A stretch of 64,000 nucleotides of DNA from Streptomyces sp. SCL15-4. Its GTDB lineage: Bacteria; Actinomycetota; Actinomycetes; Streptomycetales; Streptomycetaceae. The stretch's first letter is position 1. The number at the start of each line of letters is the position of its first letter. The stretch spans positions 7,812,001 to 7,876,000 of the forward strand of contig NZ_JAOBTQ010000001.1 in the NCBI RefSeq assembly GCF_033366695.1. Direction: 5' to 3'. Position numbers and translations under genes: made by a program. This document shows positions 16,278-24,502 of this stretch, piece after piece. Below the pieces are notes generated by a model that worked only from the letters and a program-made list of their open reading frames with translations, was not told the DNA's origin and searched no databases.

Positions 16278-16931
16278 ATGAGTGATGAACGCCGCCTGCT
16301 CGCGGAGAAGACGCCCTTCCCCGACGGCCTCGACGAGCGACTGCGCGCCCAACTCACCTTCCTCGTGGAGGTGGACCAGCTCAAGACCATCCTCCGGCAG
16401 TCTCCTCTGGCCGCCGCGGACCGCCGTGAGAACGACGCCGAGCACTCGTGGCACCTGGCGATGATGGTGGTGATCCTCGCCGAACACTCCGACGAGCCCA
16501 TCGACATCGGGCACACGGTCCAGCTCGTCCTGCTGCACGATCTGGTGGAGATCTACGCCGGCGACACTCCGCTCTACGACAGTGCCGCCGGTGTCGATCA
16601 GCACGAGCGGGAAGTGGCCGCGGCCGAGGAGCTGTTCGGCCTGCTGCCGGACGACCAGGCGCGGCGGATGCGCTCGCTGTGGGACGAGTTCGAGGAACGC
16701 CGCACGCCGGAGGCCAAGTTCGCCAAGGCGATGGACCGGTTGCAGCCTCTGTTGCTCAACTGGATGGCCCGCGGCGGCACGTGGCGCACTCCGGGCGTCA
16801 CGGCGGACGATGTCCGCGCCCGTAAGGCCGTGATCGCGGAGGCGTCCTCCTCGCTGTGGACGGCCGGGCGGCGCCTCATCGACGAGGGAGAGGCGCGCGG
16901 CTGGTCGAGGAGCGCCGCGCCCCGGCCCTGA
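16278..16931 (+). CDS. HD-domain phosphohydrolase (YfbR/HDDC2-like)
   Basis: A 217-residue HD protein. Seen: metal-binding His in ENDAEHSWHLAMM, the HD pair in LVLLHDLVEIYAGDTP and a C-terminal Asp region KFAKAMDRLQPLLLNW. This arrangement matches HDDC2/YfbR-type 5'-deoxynucleotidases, which dephosphorylate nucleoside monophosphates. Monocistronic; it faces a TetR gene with a shared hairpin between the two stops. Confidence 0.87.
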   Translation: MSDERRLLAEKTPFPDGLDERLRAQLTFLVEVDQLKTILRQSPLAAADRRENDAEHSWHLAMMVVILAEHSDEPIDIGHTVQLVLLHDLVEIYAGDTPLYDSAAGVDQHEREVAAAEELFGLLPDDQARRMRSLWDEFEERRTPEAKFAKAMDRLQPLLLNWMARGGTWRTPGVTADDVRARKAVIAEASSSLWTAGRRLIDEGEARGWSRSAAPRP

Positions 16932-16935
16932 CCGT

Positions 16936-16956
16936 GGCCGGACCGCCGGTCCGGCC
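16936..16956. terminator. Bidirectional hairpin terminator
   Basis: GGCCGGACC and GGTCCGGCC, perfect 9-base arms around GCC, between the convergent HD-domain and TetR genes. Confidence 0.6.
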
Positions 16957-16961
16957 GGCGG

Positions 16962-17552
16962 TCAGCGGGAGGCGCTCAGACCGGTGACGAGGAGATCGAC
17001 CAGGCGGCGCGCGTCGTAGCGGTCGTCGCTCTCCGCCCCGGCGCAGAGGTTCCCGACGCCGCGCATGAGGGTGTAGGCCTCGACGTCGGAGTGGATCTCA
17101 CCGGCCGCGGCCGCGGCGTCGAGCAGCTCCGTGCAGACCGGCAGCAGGCGGTCCAGGAAGTAGGCGTGCAGGGTGTCGAAGCCGGCGTTGTCCGACCGCA
17201 GTACGCCGGCGAGCCCGTGCTTGGTGACCAGGAAGTCGACGAACAGGCCGATCCACTGCCGTAGCGCGGCGTAAGGCGTCGCGCTCGACGCCAGCAGTGC
17301 CGGACCGGCCTCCGCGCAGGCGTCGACCTGGTGCCGGTAGACGGCGACGATGAGATCCGCCCGGGTCGGGAAGTGGCGGTAGATGGTGCCGACGCCGACA
17401 CCCGCCTTGGCCGCGATGTCCCGCACCGGCGCCTCCACGCCCGCCGTGACGAAGACCGCGGCGGCCGCGTCCAGCAGGGTCTCCTTGTTGCGCCGGGCGT
17501 CCTTCCGCCGGGACGGGCCCGTGTGCCCGGCACCCTCGCCGCTGTCGTTCAC
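16962..17552 (-). CDS. TetR family regulator of the aldo/keto reductase
   Basis: A 196-residue TetR regulator. Seen: SRRKDARRNKETLLDAAAAV and an HTH with RDIAAKAGVGVGTIYRHF, then PTRADLIVAVY. The GTG start is set by GGAAGGAG 7 bases upstream; in-frame codons further out would run through the operators. Divergent from an aldo/keto reductase, with two palindromes of the same type in the intergenic region, so it very likely represses itself and the reductase. Confidence 0.9.
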   Translation of the reverse strand: MNDSGEGAGHTGPSRRKDARRNKETLLDAAAAVFVTAGVEAPVRDIAAKAGVGVGTIYRHFPTRADLIVAVYRHQVDACAEAGPALLASSATPYAALRQWIGLFVDFLVTKHGLAGVLRSDNAGFDTLHAYFLDRLLPVCTELLDAAAAAGEIHSDVEAYTLMRGVGNLCAGAESDDRYDARRLVDLLVTGLSASR

Positions 17553-17585
17553 GGCGCCGCTCCTTCCGTTCACCACTTGCAGAAA

Positions 17586-17627
17586 CGGAACAGTGTTCCG
17601 TATCGTTCTTTCCGGAACGATGTTCCG
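17586..17627. promoter_or_regulatory. Two palindromic TetR operators
   Basis: CGGAACAGTGTTCCG (17586-17600) and CGGAACGATGTTCCG (17613-17627) share 6-base arms CGGAAC/GTTCCG with 3-base centres, 27 bases apart. They lie upstream of both the TetR (17552) and aldo/keto reductase (17759) genes. Confidence 0.85.
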
Positions 17628-17758
17628 CTTGTCCATGATGGCAGAGCGGACGCCCGGCGACCAAGCCTGCCCTCACCCACCCATGCCCCGGCTGTCCGAG
17701 CCGTCCACGACTCGCCGCCGGCATGCTCGCTCTTCCTTCCGATCAAGGAGACACGCTC

Positions 17759-18781
17759 ATGCAGTACCGCACCTTGGGCCGTACCGGAGTACAGGTCGGC
17801 ACGCTCGCGCTCGGCGCGATGAACTTCGGCAGGATCGGGCGCACCCCACAGGACGAGGCCACCGCCATCGTCGACGCCGCCCTGGCCGCGGGGATCAACC
17901 TCATCGACACCGCGGACATGTACGGCGACGGCGAGTCGGAGGAGATGGTCGGCAAGGCCATCGCCGGCCGCCGCGACGACATCGTGCTGGCCACGAAGGC
18001 GGCCCTGCCGATGGGCGACGACCCCAACCACCGGGGCGGTTCGCGTCGCTGGCTGGTCACCGCCCTCGACAACAGCCTGCGCCGCCTCGGCGTCGACCAC
18101 GTCGACCTCTACCAGATCCACCGGTGGGACCCGGCCACCAGCGACCAGGAGACGCTGTCGGCCCTGACCGACCTGCAACGCGCCGGAAAGATCCGCTACT
18201 TCGGCTCCTCCACCTTCCCCGCCTACCGGATCGTCCAAGCGCAGTGGGCCGCCCGCGAACACCACCTGGGCCGCTACGTCACCGAGCAGCCCAGCTACTC
18301 GATCCTGCAGCGCGGAATCGAGGCCCACGTCCTGCCCGTGGCCGAGGAGTACGGCCTTGGCGTGCTCGCCTGGAGCCCGTTGGCCTCCGGCTGGCTGTCG
18401 GGCGCGGTCCGCCGGGGCCGGGACGTCACCACCCACCGCGCGACGGTCCTGCCGGAGCGCTTCGACACCGCCGTTGCCGCGAACCAGGCCAGGCTGGACG
18501 CCGTGGAGCGACTGGCCCGGATCGCCGACGAGGCGGGCCTGACGATGATCCAGCTCGCGCTGGGCTTCGTCACCGCGCACCCGGGCGTGACCAGCGCCCT
18601 CATCGGCCCCCGCACGCTCGACCACCTGCACGCGCAGCTCGCCGCCGCCGACACCGTGCTCTCCGCCGACGTGCTCGACGCCGTGGACGCCGTCGTCGCC
18701 CCCGGCACCGACCTCGCCCCCCAGGAGAAGTTCGACACCCCGCCCGCGCTGCTCGATCCGTCACTGCGGCGCCGCCGCTGA
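17759..18781 (+). CDS. Aldo/keto reductase
   Basis: A 340-residue NADPH-dependent aldo/keto reductase. Seen: MQYRTLGRTGVQVGTLALGA, the catalytic Asp/Tyr in NLIDTADMYGDGESE, Lys in IVLATKAALPMG and the catalytic His in DLYQIHRWDP; GPRTLDHLHAQL marks the cofactor-binding end. The full tetrad is present. AAGGAG lies 8 bases before the ATG. Controlled, most likely, by the divergent TetR through the two CGGAAC-N3-GTTCCG sites. Substrate unknown. Confidence 0.92.
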   Translation: MQYRTLGRTGVQVGTLALGAMNFGRIGRTPQDEATAIVDAALAAGINLIDTADMYGDGESEEMVGKAIAGRRDDIVLATKAALPMGDDPNHRGGSRRWLVTALDNSLRRLGVDHVDLYQIHRWDPATSDQETLSALTDLQRAGKIRYFGSSTFPAYRIVQAQWAAREHHLGRYVTEQPSYSILQRGIEAHVLPVAEEYGLGVLAWSPLASGWLSGAVRRGRDVTTHRATVLPERFDTAVAANQARLDAVERLARIADEAGLTMIQLALGFVTAHPGVTSALIGPRTLDHLHAQLAAADTVLSADVLDAVDAVVAPGTDLAPQEKFDTPPALLDPSLRRRR

Positions 18782-18785
18782 CCCG

Positions 18786-18797
18786 AGCACCGGTGCT
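18786..18797. terminator. Short palindrome between convergent genes
   Basis: AGCACCGGTGCT, a perfect 12-base palindrome filling the gap between the stops of the reductase and the flavin monooxygenase. A weak bidirectional terminator at best. Confidence 0.35.
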
Positions 18798-19931
18798 TCA
18801 GCCGGCCTGCCCGTGAGAGGTGAAGAAGCCGACGAGGCTGTGCGGGGCGTCGGCGTCGAGACACAGGGCGTGGATGCGGGACGCCTCGGCGGCAGCGGCG
18901 GCGCTGCGCGGGAAGAGGGCCTCCTCGTACGAGGCGAGCGCGGCCTCGATGTCGTACGGGTGCGCGGCCAGGGCCTTGCCGAGTTCGGCGCCGTCGTACA
19001 TGGCCAGGTTGGCTCCCTCGCCGGACGGACACATCAGGTGGGCGGCGTCGCCGAGCAGCGTCACGCCGGGTACGCGCTTCCAACTGTGCTCGATGGGAAG
19101 GGTGTTGACGGTGCGAGGGATCGGTGCGGTCTCGCCGTCGGTGATCAGGGAGGTGAGTTCCGGGGCCCAGTCGTGGAACTCCGCGGCGACGCGGGCGGTG
19201 GCCCCGGCGGCGTCGCCGAAGTCGATGGTGTCCAGCCACTCCCGTGGCTTGGTGAGCGTCACGTAGGTGTGCAGGACGCCGTCCGGTTCGCGGTGGGCGG
19301 AGATCCCCTTGCCGGGAGCGAGCGCGAAGAGCGAACCGTCGCCGACGGCCCGGGCGGCGGCCGGATGGCGGGAGTCGCTCTCGAAGAGGAAGGTCTCGAT
19401 CAAGCAGGTGCCGGCGTACTCGGGTTCGGCGTCGGACAGCAGCGGACGCACCCGCGACCATGCCCCGTCCGCGCCCACCAGCAGGCTGGTCGACACGGTC
19501 GTCCCGTCCGCGAACATCACCTCGTGCCGGCCGTTCCCGAGGGGCCGGACGCCACTCGCCTTGCGTCCCCACCGGACCGTGCCGGCGGGCAGCGAGTCGA
19601 GCAGGAGCCGTCGCAGGGCGCCGCGGGGCACCTCCGGCCGGCCGCCGGTACCGTCGTCCGGCTCGTCCAGCAGGACCCTTCCGTCCTTGTCGAGGACCCG
19701 GGACGCTTCGGCCCCCTTGTGGATGATGCCGAGGAACTCCTGGTGGAGCCCGGCCGCCTTCAGCGCGAGCTGCCCGTCGTGCTCGTGGATGTCGAGCAGG
19801 CCGCCCTGGGTGCGGGCCGTCGGCGAGGTCTCGGCTTCGTAGACCGTCGCCGGGATGCCGTGGACGTGCAGGACACGGGCGAGCGTCAGTCCGCCGAGCC
19901 CCGCGCCGATGATCGTGACCGGAGTGGCCAT
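18798..19931 (-). CDS. FAD-dependent monooxygenase, TetX-like
   Basis: A 377-residue group A flavoprotein monooxygenase. Seen: FAD dinucleotide motif IIGAGLGGLTLARVL at the start, the DG motif VGADGAWSRVRP near residue 155 and the GD motif LLGDAAHLMCPSGEGANLA near residue 295. Overall most like the TetX family, whose members hydroxylate and inactivate tetracyclines, but relatives act on many aromatic substrates, so resistance is only a possibility. Divergent from a TetR gene with three strong palindromes between them, which predicts tight induction by a small-molecule ligand. Confidence 0.9.
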   Translation of the reverse strand: MATPVTIIGAGLGGLTLARVLHVHGIPATVYEAETSPTARTQGGLLDIHEHDGQLALKAAGLHQEFLGIIHKGAEASRVLDKDGRVLLDEPDDGTGGRPEVPRGALRRLLLDSLPAGTVRWGRKASGVRPLGNGRHEVMFADGTTVSTSLLVGADGAWSRVRPLLSDAEPEYAGTCLIETFLFESDSRHPAAARAVGDGSLFALAPGKGISAHREPDGVLHTYVTLTKPREWLDTIDFGDAAGATARVAAEFHDWAPELTSLITDGETAPIPRTVNTLPIEHSWKRVPGVTLLGDAAHLMCPSGEGANLAMYDGAELGKALAAHPYDIEAALASYEEALFPRSAAAAAEASRIHALCLDADAPHSLVGFFTSHGQAG

Positions 19932-19996
19932 GGTGGTCCTTTCTGATCGCGGGCCGCCGGGACGTGCAACCCAGGAGGAGCACGCCCGGCAGGAGA

Positions 19997-20071
19997 CTGG
20001 AACGCCGTTCCAGCCTCGCCCTCAGGCTGGAACGGCGTTCCAGTCCTTGTCAAGCTGGAATGGCGTTCCAG
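19997..20071. promoter_or_regulatory. Three palindromic operators in a divergent promoter
   Basis: CTGGAACGCCGTTCCAG (19997-20013), CTGGAACGGCGTTCCAG (20027-20043) and CTGGAATGGCGTTCCAG (20055-20071). Starts are 30 and 28 bases apart, close to three helical turns, so dimers would bind on one face. They lie between the TetX-like and TetR genes and one overlaps a minus-strand TTGACA (20047-20052) region. Confidence 0.9.
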
Positions 20072-20090
20072 ACCGTTTAGGATCGACGGC

Positions 20091-20792
20091 ATGGCCACCA
20101 GGAAGCGTCGTCCGGAGCGACGGCAGGAACCACTCTCCCGGGAGCGCATCGTCACCGCGGCCGTCGAACTCCTCGACACCGTCGGCGAAGGCGGGCTCAC
20201 GTTCCGCGCCCTGTCCGAGCGTTTGGAGACGGGTCCGGGGGCGATCTACTGGCACGTCACCGGCAAGACCGAACTGCTCGTCGCCGCGACCGACGCCGTC
20301 GTGGCCACGATCGTCGCCGGCGACGACACCGGCGCGACGCCGCAGGAGGCGATCCGTGCCCTGGCGCTCGGGGTGTTCGACGCGATCGACGCCCACCCAT
20401 GGCTGGGCACGCTGCTGGCCCGGCTTCCCCGCACGCCCGGGCGGTCGCCGATGCTGCCGGTCTTCGAACGCATCGGTCGCCAGGTGCGCGCGCTTCACGT
20501 ACCCGAGGCCGCCCGGTTCACCGCGGCGTCCGCGCTGATGGCCTACATCCTCGGAGTGGCGGGCCAGAACGCCGCCAACACCCGGGCGGCGCGGCCGGAC
20601 ACCGACCGGACCGCGTTCCTCGACGCCACGGCGACCGCGTGGACGGAGCTGGACCCCGACCGGTATTCGTTCACCCGCGAAGTGGCCGGGCAACTGCGCG
20701 AGCACGACGACCGCGAGGAGTTCCTCGCCGGTATCGACCTCATCCTCGCGGGCATCACCGCCGGCGGGACCGGGAGCCGGCAACGGCCCTGA
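20091..20792 (+). CDS. TetR family regulator of the TetX-like gene
   Basis: A 233-residue regulator of the tetracycline-repressor branch. Seen: LSRERIVTAAVELLDTVGEG, HTH with TFRALSERLETGPGAIYWHV (note the YWHV of TetR(D)-like proteins) and the C-terminal segment EFLAGIDLILAGI. The ATG follows AGGATCGACGGC. Divergent from the flavin monooxygenase, with three operator copies between; it should repress both. Confidence 0.9.
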   Translation: MATRKRRPERRQEPLSRERIVTAAVELLDTVGEGGLTFRALSERLETGPGAIYWHVTGKTELLVAATDAVVATIVAGDDTGATPQEAIRALALGVFDAIDAHPWLGTLLARLPRTPGRSPMLPVFERIGRQVRALHVPEAARFTAASALMAYILGVAGQNAANTRAARPDTDRTAFLDATATAWTELDPDRYSFTREVAGQLREHDDREEFLAGIDLILAGITAGGTGSRQRP

Positions 20793-20822
20793 GCTACGGG
20801 CACGCCGGACGATCGGCACCCC

Positions 20823-21190
20823 GTGACCGTGGACGACCACGCCGACACACCCGTACCCGCCGCCGGCGAACGGTGGACGGTCGGGGCCGTCGTCGTCGAC
20901 CAGGACGGCCGCGCCTTCGCCCGGGAAGGCGGTCCCGGCCGACGGCTTTGCATCGACGCCGGGACATCAAGAGGAGACCGGCCGGCGCCTGCGCCGCGTC
21001 CGACGCCTGCTCGGCATCTCCACGTGGACCGGCGGCGACGGCGAGGTTCCGCGCCACGAGGCCGGCTCCCTCGCCGAGGTCCACGGCGACCCGGCCCACC
21101 CCGCTGTGGAGTGGTTCCGGACACACCGCCTGCCACCGGTTCGGCCCCGGTGACCTCCCGGAAGCATCCGGGCAGCGTTCGGGCGCACGC
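20823..21190 (+). pseudogene. Nudix hydrolase pseudogene
   Basis: The first frame starts MTVDDHADTP and reads GERWTVGAVVVDQDGRAFA, a normal Nudix opening, then breaks at GGPGRRL. A second frame continues with EETGRRLRRVRRLLGIS and STWTGGDGEVPRHEAGSLAEV, and a third frame ends with FGPGDLPEASGQRS. The Nudix box itself (GX5EX7REUXEEXGU) is reduced to its final EETG, so about 20 residues including the catalytic glutamates are deleted, and at least two frameshifts are present. The gene is dead. Confidence 0.75.
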
Positions 21191-21235
21191 CGAGGTGCGG
21201 TCCTCGGTGCCGGGTCATGGGTAATCCGGTCGCGC

Positions 21236-22081
21236 ATGGTGACCGGTCCCCGGCAGACTGAGGCCGTGGAGCGCTTGGATGAGATCGCGCATCGGCTGGC
21301 CGGTGTCGAAGGGGTCGTCGGCGTGTGCCTCGGGGGCAGCCGGGCGAGAGGCACGCACGACCCCGGCTCCGACTTCGACCTGGGCCTGTACTACCGGCCG
21401 CCGCTCGACACCGCCGCCCTGCGGAAGCTCGCCGCCGAGCTGACCGGCGAGGCGGTGGAGGTGACCGAGCCGGGCGGCTGGGGACCGTGGGTGGACGGTG
21501 GTGCCTGGCTGGTTGTCGACGGCCACCGGGTCGACTGGATCTACCGCGACCTGGACCGGGTGCACCGCGCCTGGAAGCAGTGCCGCGCCGGGCGGTTCGA
21601 GATCGGCACCCAGCCCGGCCATCCCCTGGGCGTCTACTCCCACGCCTACGTCGGCGAACTGGCCCTGGGACGTATCCTCGCCGACGCAGGCGGTGAACTG
21701 CGCACGCTCCAGGAGCAGACGCGTCACTATCCCGAGCCGCTGCGCGAGGCGCTCATCGGCAACGCGCGTTGGGAGGCGCCGTTCATCCTGGCCGCCGCCC
21801 GCAAGGGAGCGGCCCGCGGTGACGCCTTCTTCGTCGCCGGCTGCCTCTTCCGCGCGGTCGGGCTTCTCGTGCACGCCCTCCACGCCCACGCCCGGTGCTG
21901 GGTCCTCAACGAAAAGGGCGCGGTGCGGGCCGCGGGAGAACTGCCCAACGCCCCGGCCGACTTCGCCGCCCGGGCCCATGCGCTGTTCGCCGCTCTCGGC
22001 ACGACCCCGGAAACGCTCACCGCCACACTCGACGCCGCCGACACCCTGACCGCCGAGGTGTGCGGCGAGCCGGCGCGGTGA
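21236..22081 (+). CDS. Nucleotidyltransferase-domain protein
   Basis: A 281-residue protein with the pol-beta-type nucleotidyltransferase motif GGSRARGTHDPGSDFDLGLY (GS...DxD) at about residues 35-54, and a helical C-terminal domain of the kind seen in aminoglycoside-nucleotidyltransferase relatives. A later acidic segment VDGHRVDWIYRD could supply the third carboxylate. No ribosome site is clear; ATG 21236 is used, GTG 21266 is possible. It would transfer NMP to an unknown acceptor. The preceding Nudix remnant is on the same strand. Confidence 0.8.
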   Translation: MVTGPRQTEAVERLDEIAHRLAGVEGVVGVCLGGSRARGTHDPGSDFDLGLYYRPPLDTAALRKLAAELTGEAVEVTEPGGWGPWVDGGAWLVVDGHRVDWIYRDLDRVHRAWKQCRAGRFEIGTQPGHPLGVYSHAYVGELALGRILADAGGELRTLQEQTRHYPEPLREALIGNARWEAPFILAAARKGAARGDAFFVAGCLFRAVGLLVHALHAHARCWVLNEKGAVRAAGELPNAPADFAARAHALFAALGTTPETLTATLDAADTLTAEVCGEPAR

Positions 22082-22522
22082 CCAGGACCCGCTGGGCTCA
22101 GGCGCGGACACGGCACGTGCCCCGGCGGGCCGGCTGGTCCCGGTGAACGGAGCGGGCGATGGAGACCGGCGGCGTTGAGTCGGCGGAGCAGGGCCCCCTC
22201 TTGGTGTGGTGCCGGGCGCGCGGGGCGCCGTAGCGCTGTGTGAGGCGTCCCTGGTGCCGTCGCGGTCGGCGAGTGCGGTCAGGTCGCCGGGCGGTTCTAC
22301 GGCGGCGGGTACGGCCGTCCGCAGTCGGGCCACCGTACGGCCGGACTCGACGGGCAGGACGTCTGCGTGGGCGAGGCGGCGCAGGCCGGCGACGGTGCGA
22401 AGGCCGTCGTCGAGGAGCAGCGGACCAGGGGCGGGGTGTGCGGCAAGCGCCTGTTCCCGGCCGCGACATCGGAGCGCGCCTGTGCGATGGAGGGCGGACA
22501 CTCCTCGGGAGTGTCCGCGCCG
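22082..22522. other. 441-base region, no confident gene
   Basis: A minus-strand frame from 22501 reads LLLDDGLRTVAGLRRLAHAD and LTALADRDGTRDA, which has some coding character, but it runs on into arginine/proline-rich sequence and through the next gene antisense. It may be a remnant. Nothing else is visible. Confidence 0.35.
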
Positions 22523-23350
22523 TCAGGCCATCTCGACGTAGCGGTGGACCCGGTCGAGGCGCAGGGCCGCCAAGTCCCGCTGGCGGATCACCCAGTGGGC
22601 CACGCCGGAGTCCAGTTCCGTGACGTCGTCGCCGCACCTCCAGGTGGCCAGGAGAGCCCAGTCGCCCTCGGTCCCACCGCCGTACCCGGCCGTACCACCC
22701 TCCTCGGAGCCGCCGCCCTCCTCCGGATCGCGGGCGTTGTGGACGGGGTCGTTCTGGGGCGAGACCGGGTGGCCGCCGATCTGAAAGGCCCAGGCAGGCC
22801 GGTAACCGCCCACATGGGCCCAGGCGTCGCTGAGTTCGTCGGCGAGTTCGAACTGCTCCTCGTCAGGGAAGTCGCCCCATCTGTCCAGAGCGAAGCTCTC
22901 CGGCATCTGGGCGCTCAACTGCCGCCACGATGTGCGGAGTTCCCGGAGCCGGTACGGCTTGCGCCGGCTGTCGGCGAGAGGGGCCGGGGCGGTCGGGGTG
23001 CCGGCGGGGACGTACAGGACCGCGTCGGGCACCTGTCCCTCGATGCCGTGCACATCGGGGCCGGCGAAGAAGAGAAGGCGGCCGTCGGAGGGGAGCGGGA
23101 GGTTGGTGGCTCCCTGGGGGAGGGCGGCGAGGTCGACGGAGGCCACGAAGGGTTCGGACGGCTTCGGCGCGCCGTACGGCAGCATGGGGTCGCCGCCGAT
23201 CCGGGCCACGACAGGACCGTCACCGCCCTCGGCCAGGTACACCGCCGGCCGGGCGACACGGATCCATTCCTCCAGCTCCTCCGCCGGAAGGCCCCGGGAT
23301 GCCGCCTCGGCCCGGAAGCGGTCCGGTATGTCCACGCTCTCGTCGGTCAC
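22523..23350 (-). CDS. DUF1963 / YwqG-like protein
   Basis: A 275-residue protein resembling the DUF1963 (YwqG) family. Seen: ARIGGDPMLPYGAPKPSEPF (the family's GG-P-LP opening), FVASVDLAALPQG, GRLLFFAGPDVHG, AFQIGGHPVSPQND and a final WALLATWRCGDD stretch. The biochemical role of the family is unsettled. Monocistronic; the ATG lacks a strong ribosome site in what I can see. Confidence 0.78.
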   Translation of the reverse strand: MTDESVDIPDRFRAEAASRGLPAEELEEWIRVARPAVYLAEGGDGPVVARIGGDPMLPYGAPKPSEPFVASVDLAALPQGATNLPLPSDGRLLFFAGPDVHGIEGQVPDAVLYVPAGTPTAPAPLADSRRKPYRLRELRTSWRQLSAQMPESFALDRWGDFPDEEQFELADELSDAWAHVGGYRPAWAFQIGGHPVSPQNDPVHNARDPEEGGGSEEGGTAGYGGGTEGDWALLATWRCGDDVTELDSGVAHWVIRQRDLAALRLDRVHRYVEMA

Positions 23351-23552
23351 CGGGTCACCCTAACGGGCGCCGGCAGACGTGAACCAGCCTGCCAGGAAGA
23401 GGGGTTGTGGCCGTCTACGGTTCACCGCCCGCAGGCGGGCGGGCGGCACAGGGGACGCGCCGCCCGCCCGCGCAGCGCGCCGACGGCCCTCGGACCCCGG
23501 CCCCGGCGAAGGCCCGCGGCCGATCCGCCGGCGACCGCCGGACGCGGTGCGG

Positions 23553-23726
23553 TCACAGCAGGTGGCGGATCCCGTAGCCGAGCAGACCGGCGACCGTCGC
23601 ACCGGTGCCGTAGGCGAGGCCGCGGACGAAGTGTGCGGCGGCGGTGCGGCGTTGCCCGCGGGTCCATGCGCCGTACCGGCGGAACCGGGACGGCCGGTCG
23701 CCCGGCGGTACGGGAGTGGTGGTCAT
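23553..23726 (-). CDS. Small 57-residue membrane protein
   Basis: Starts MTTTPVPPGDRPSRFRRYG, contains WTRGQRRTAAAHFVRGLAYG and ends with one hydrophobic helix (GTGATVAGLLGYGIRHLL). GGAAGGA precedes the ATG. It is the third gene after a sigma factor and a 231-residue protein, separated from the latter by a hairpin. Function unknown. Confidence 0.65.
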   Translation of the reverse strand: MTTTPVPPGDRPSRFRRYGAWTRGQRRTAAAHFVRGLAYGTGATVAGLLGYGIRHLL

Positions 23727-23751
23727 GGTGCGGGTCCTTCCACGGGTGCGG

Positions 23752-23796
23752 TGAAGGGAGCCCTTCCGGGGGTGCCTCCCGGGCGGACTCCCTTCA
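23752..23796 (-). terminator. Hairpin inside the sigma-factor operon
   Basis: TGAAGGGAG (23752-23760) pairs with CTCCCTTCA (23788-23796), with a further inner G+C stem. It lies between the 231-residue protein and the 57-residue protein, so it may attenuate or process the transcript. Confidence 0.55.
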
Positions 23797-23806
23797 GGGA
23801 CGGGGG

Positions 23807-24502
23807 TCAGTGGCTGGTGAGTTCTCGCAGGCGGTCGGCGAGCCGGCGGTCGGGACGGCACAACAGGCCGCCGTCGTCGTGCAGATCGGCCAGCCGGTCC
23901 ACCTCCGCCTTCAGGCCGCCGATGGGGACGGCCCGTTCCGCACCGGTGAGAGCACCGTGACCGGCGAAGTGCTCCCACACCTCGATCAGCCTCACCAGTT
24001 GCTCGGCGTCCAGGTCCGCGCCGCCGCCGGGACCGGCCAGGATCGCGCCGACCTGCTCCCACCAGTGATCCGCCTCTCCCAGTTCCCCGCTCATGAGGTG
24101 CTGGAGATACAGGCAGTAGGCCGCCACGCCGTGCCCCGCACCCGCGGCGAACTGCCACCAGAACCGGGCGCTCTCCGGGTGGTCGGCGAGATGGAGGGAG
24201 CAGGCGAAGACATGGATGCCGACGATGTCGAGGTCGTCGGTCCACCCTTCGAAGGTGGTGCCGGGAGCGTCGATGATGTCGGTGAGGTCCTTCATGTGCG
24301 CCGCCGCGTCGGCCTCGGTGACACCCCGCACGGTGACGGCCTCCAACTGCCGCCGGGCCGCCGTGCTCTCCGGCCGCTCCACGGCCGAGGGCGGAAGGTA
24401 TCCGGCGTCTTGGGCCAGGCGGCGCAGGCCGGAGGCCACGTCGAAGGGGCGGCGCGGCTCGCACGTGGAGGCACCGGCCAGGCGGTCTTCCCATGTGTTC
24501 AC
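23807..24502 (-). CDS. Sigma-factor partner protein, unknown function
   Basis: A 231-residue soluble helical protein. Seen: FDVASGLRRLAQDAGYLPPSA, DLTDIIDAPGTTFEGW, and a repeat-like helical stretch ARFWWQFAAGAGHGVAAYCL with HWWEQVGAIL. The ATG overlaps the stop of the sigma gene by 4 bases, so the two are translationally coupled. No family recognised with certainty; the tight coupling suggests a role with the sigma factor, such as a regulator or target. Confidence 0.75.
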   Translation of the reverse strand: MNTWEDRLAGASTCEPRRPFDVASGLRRLAQDAGYLPPSAVERPESTAARRQLEAVTVRGVTEADAAAHMKDLTDIIDAPGTTFEGWTDDLDIVGIHVFACSLHLADHPESARFWWQFAAGAGHGVAAYCLYLQHLMSGELGEADHWWEQVGAILAGPGGGADLDAEQLVRLIEVWEHFAGHGALTGAERAVPIGGLKAEVDRLADLHDDGGLLCRPDRRLADRLRELTSH

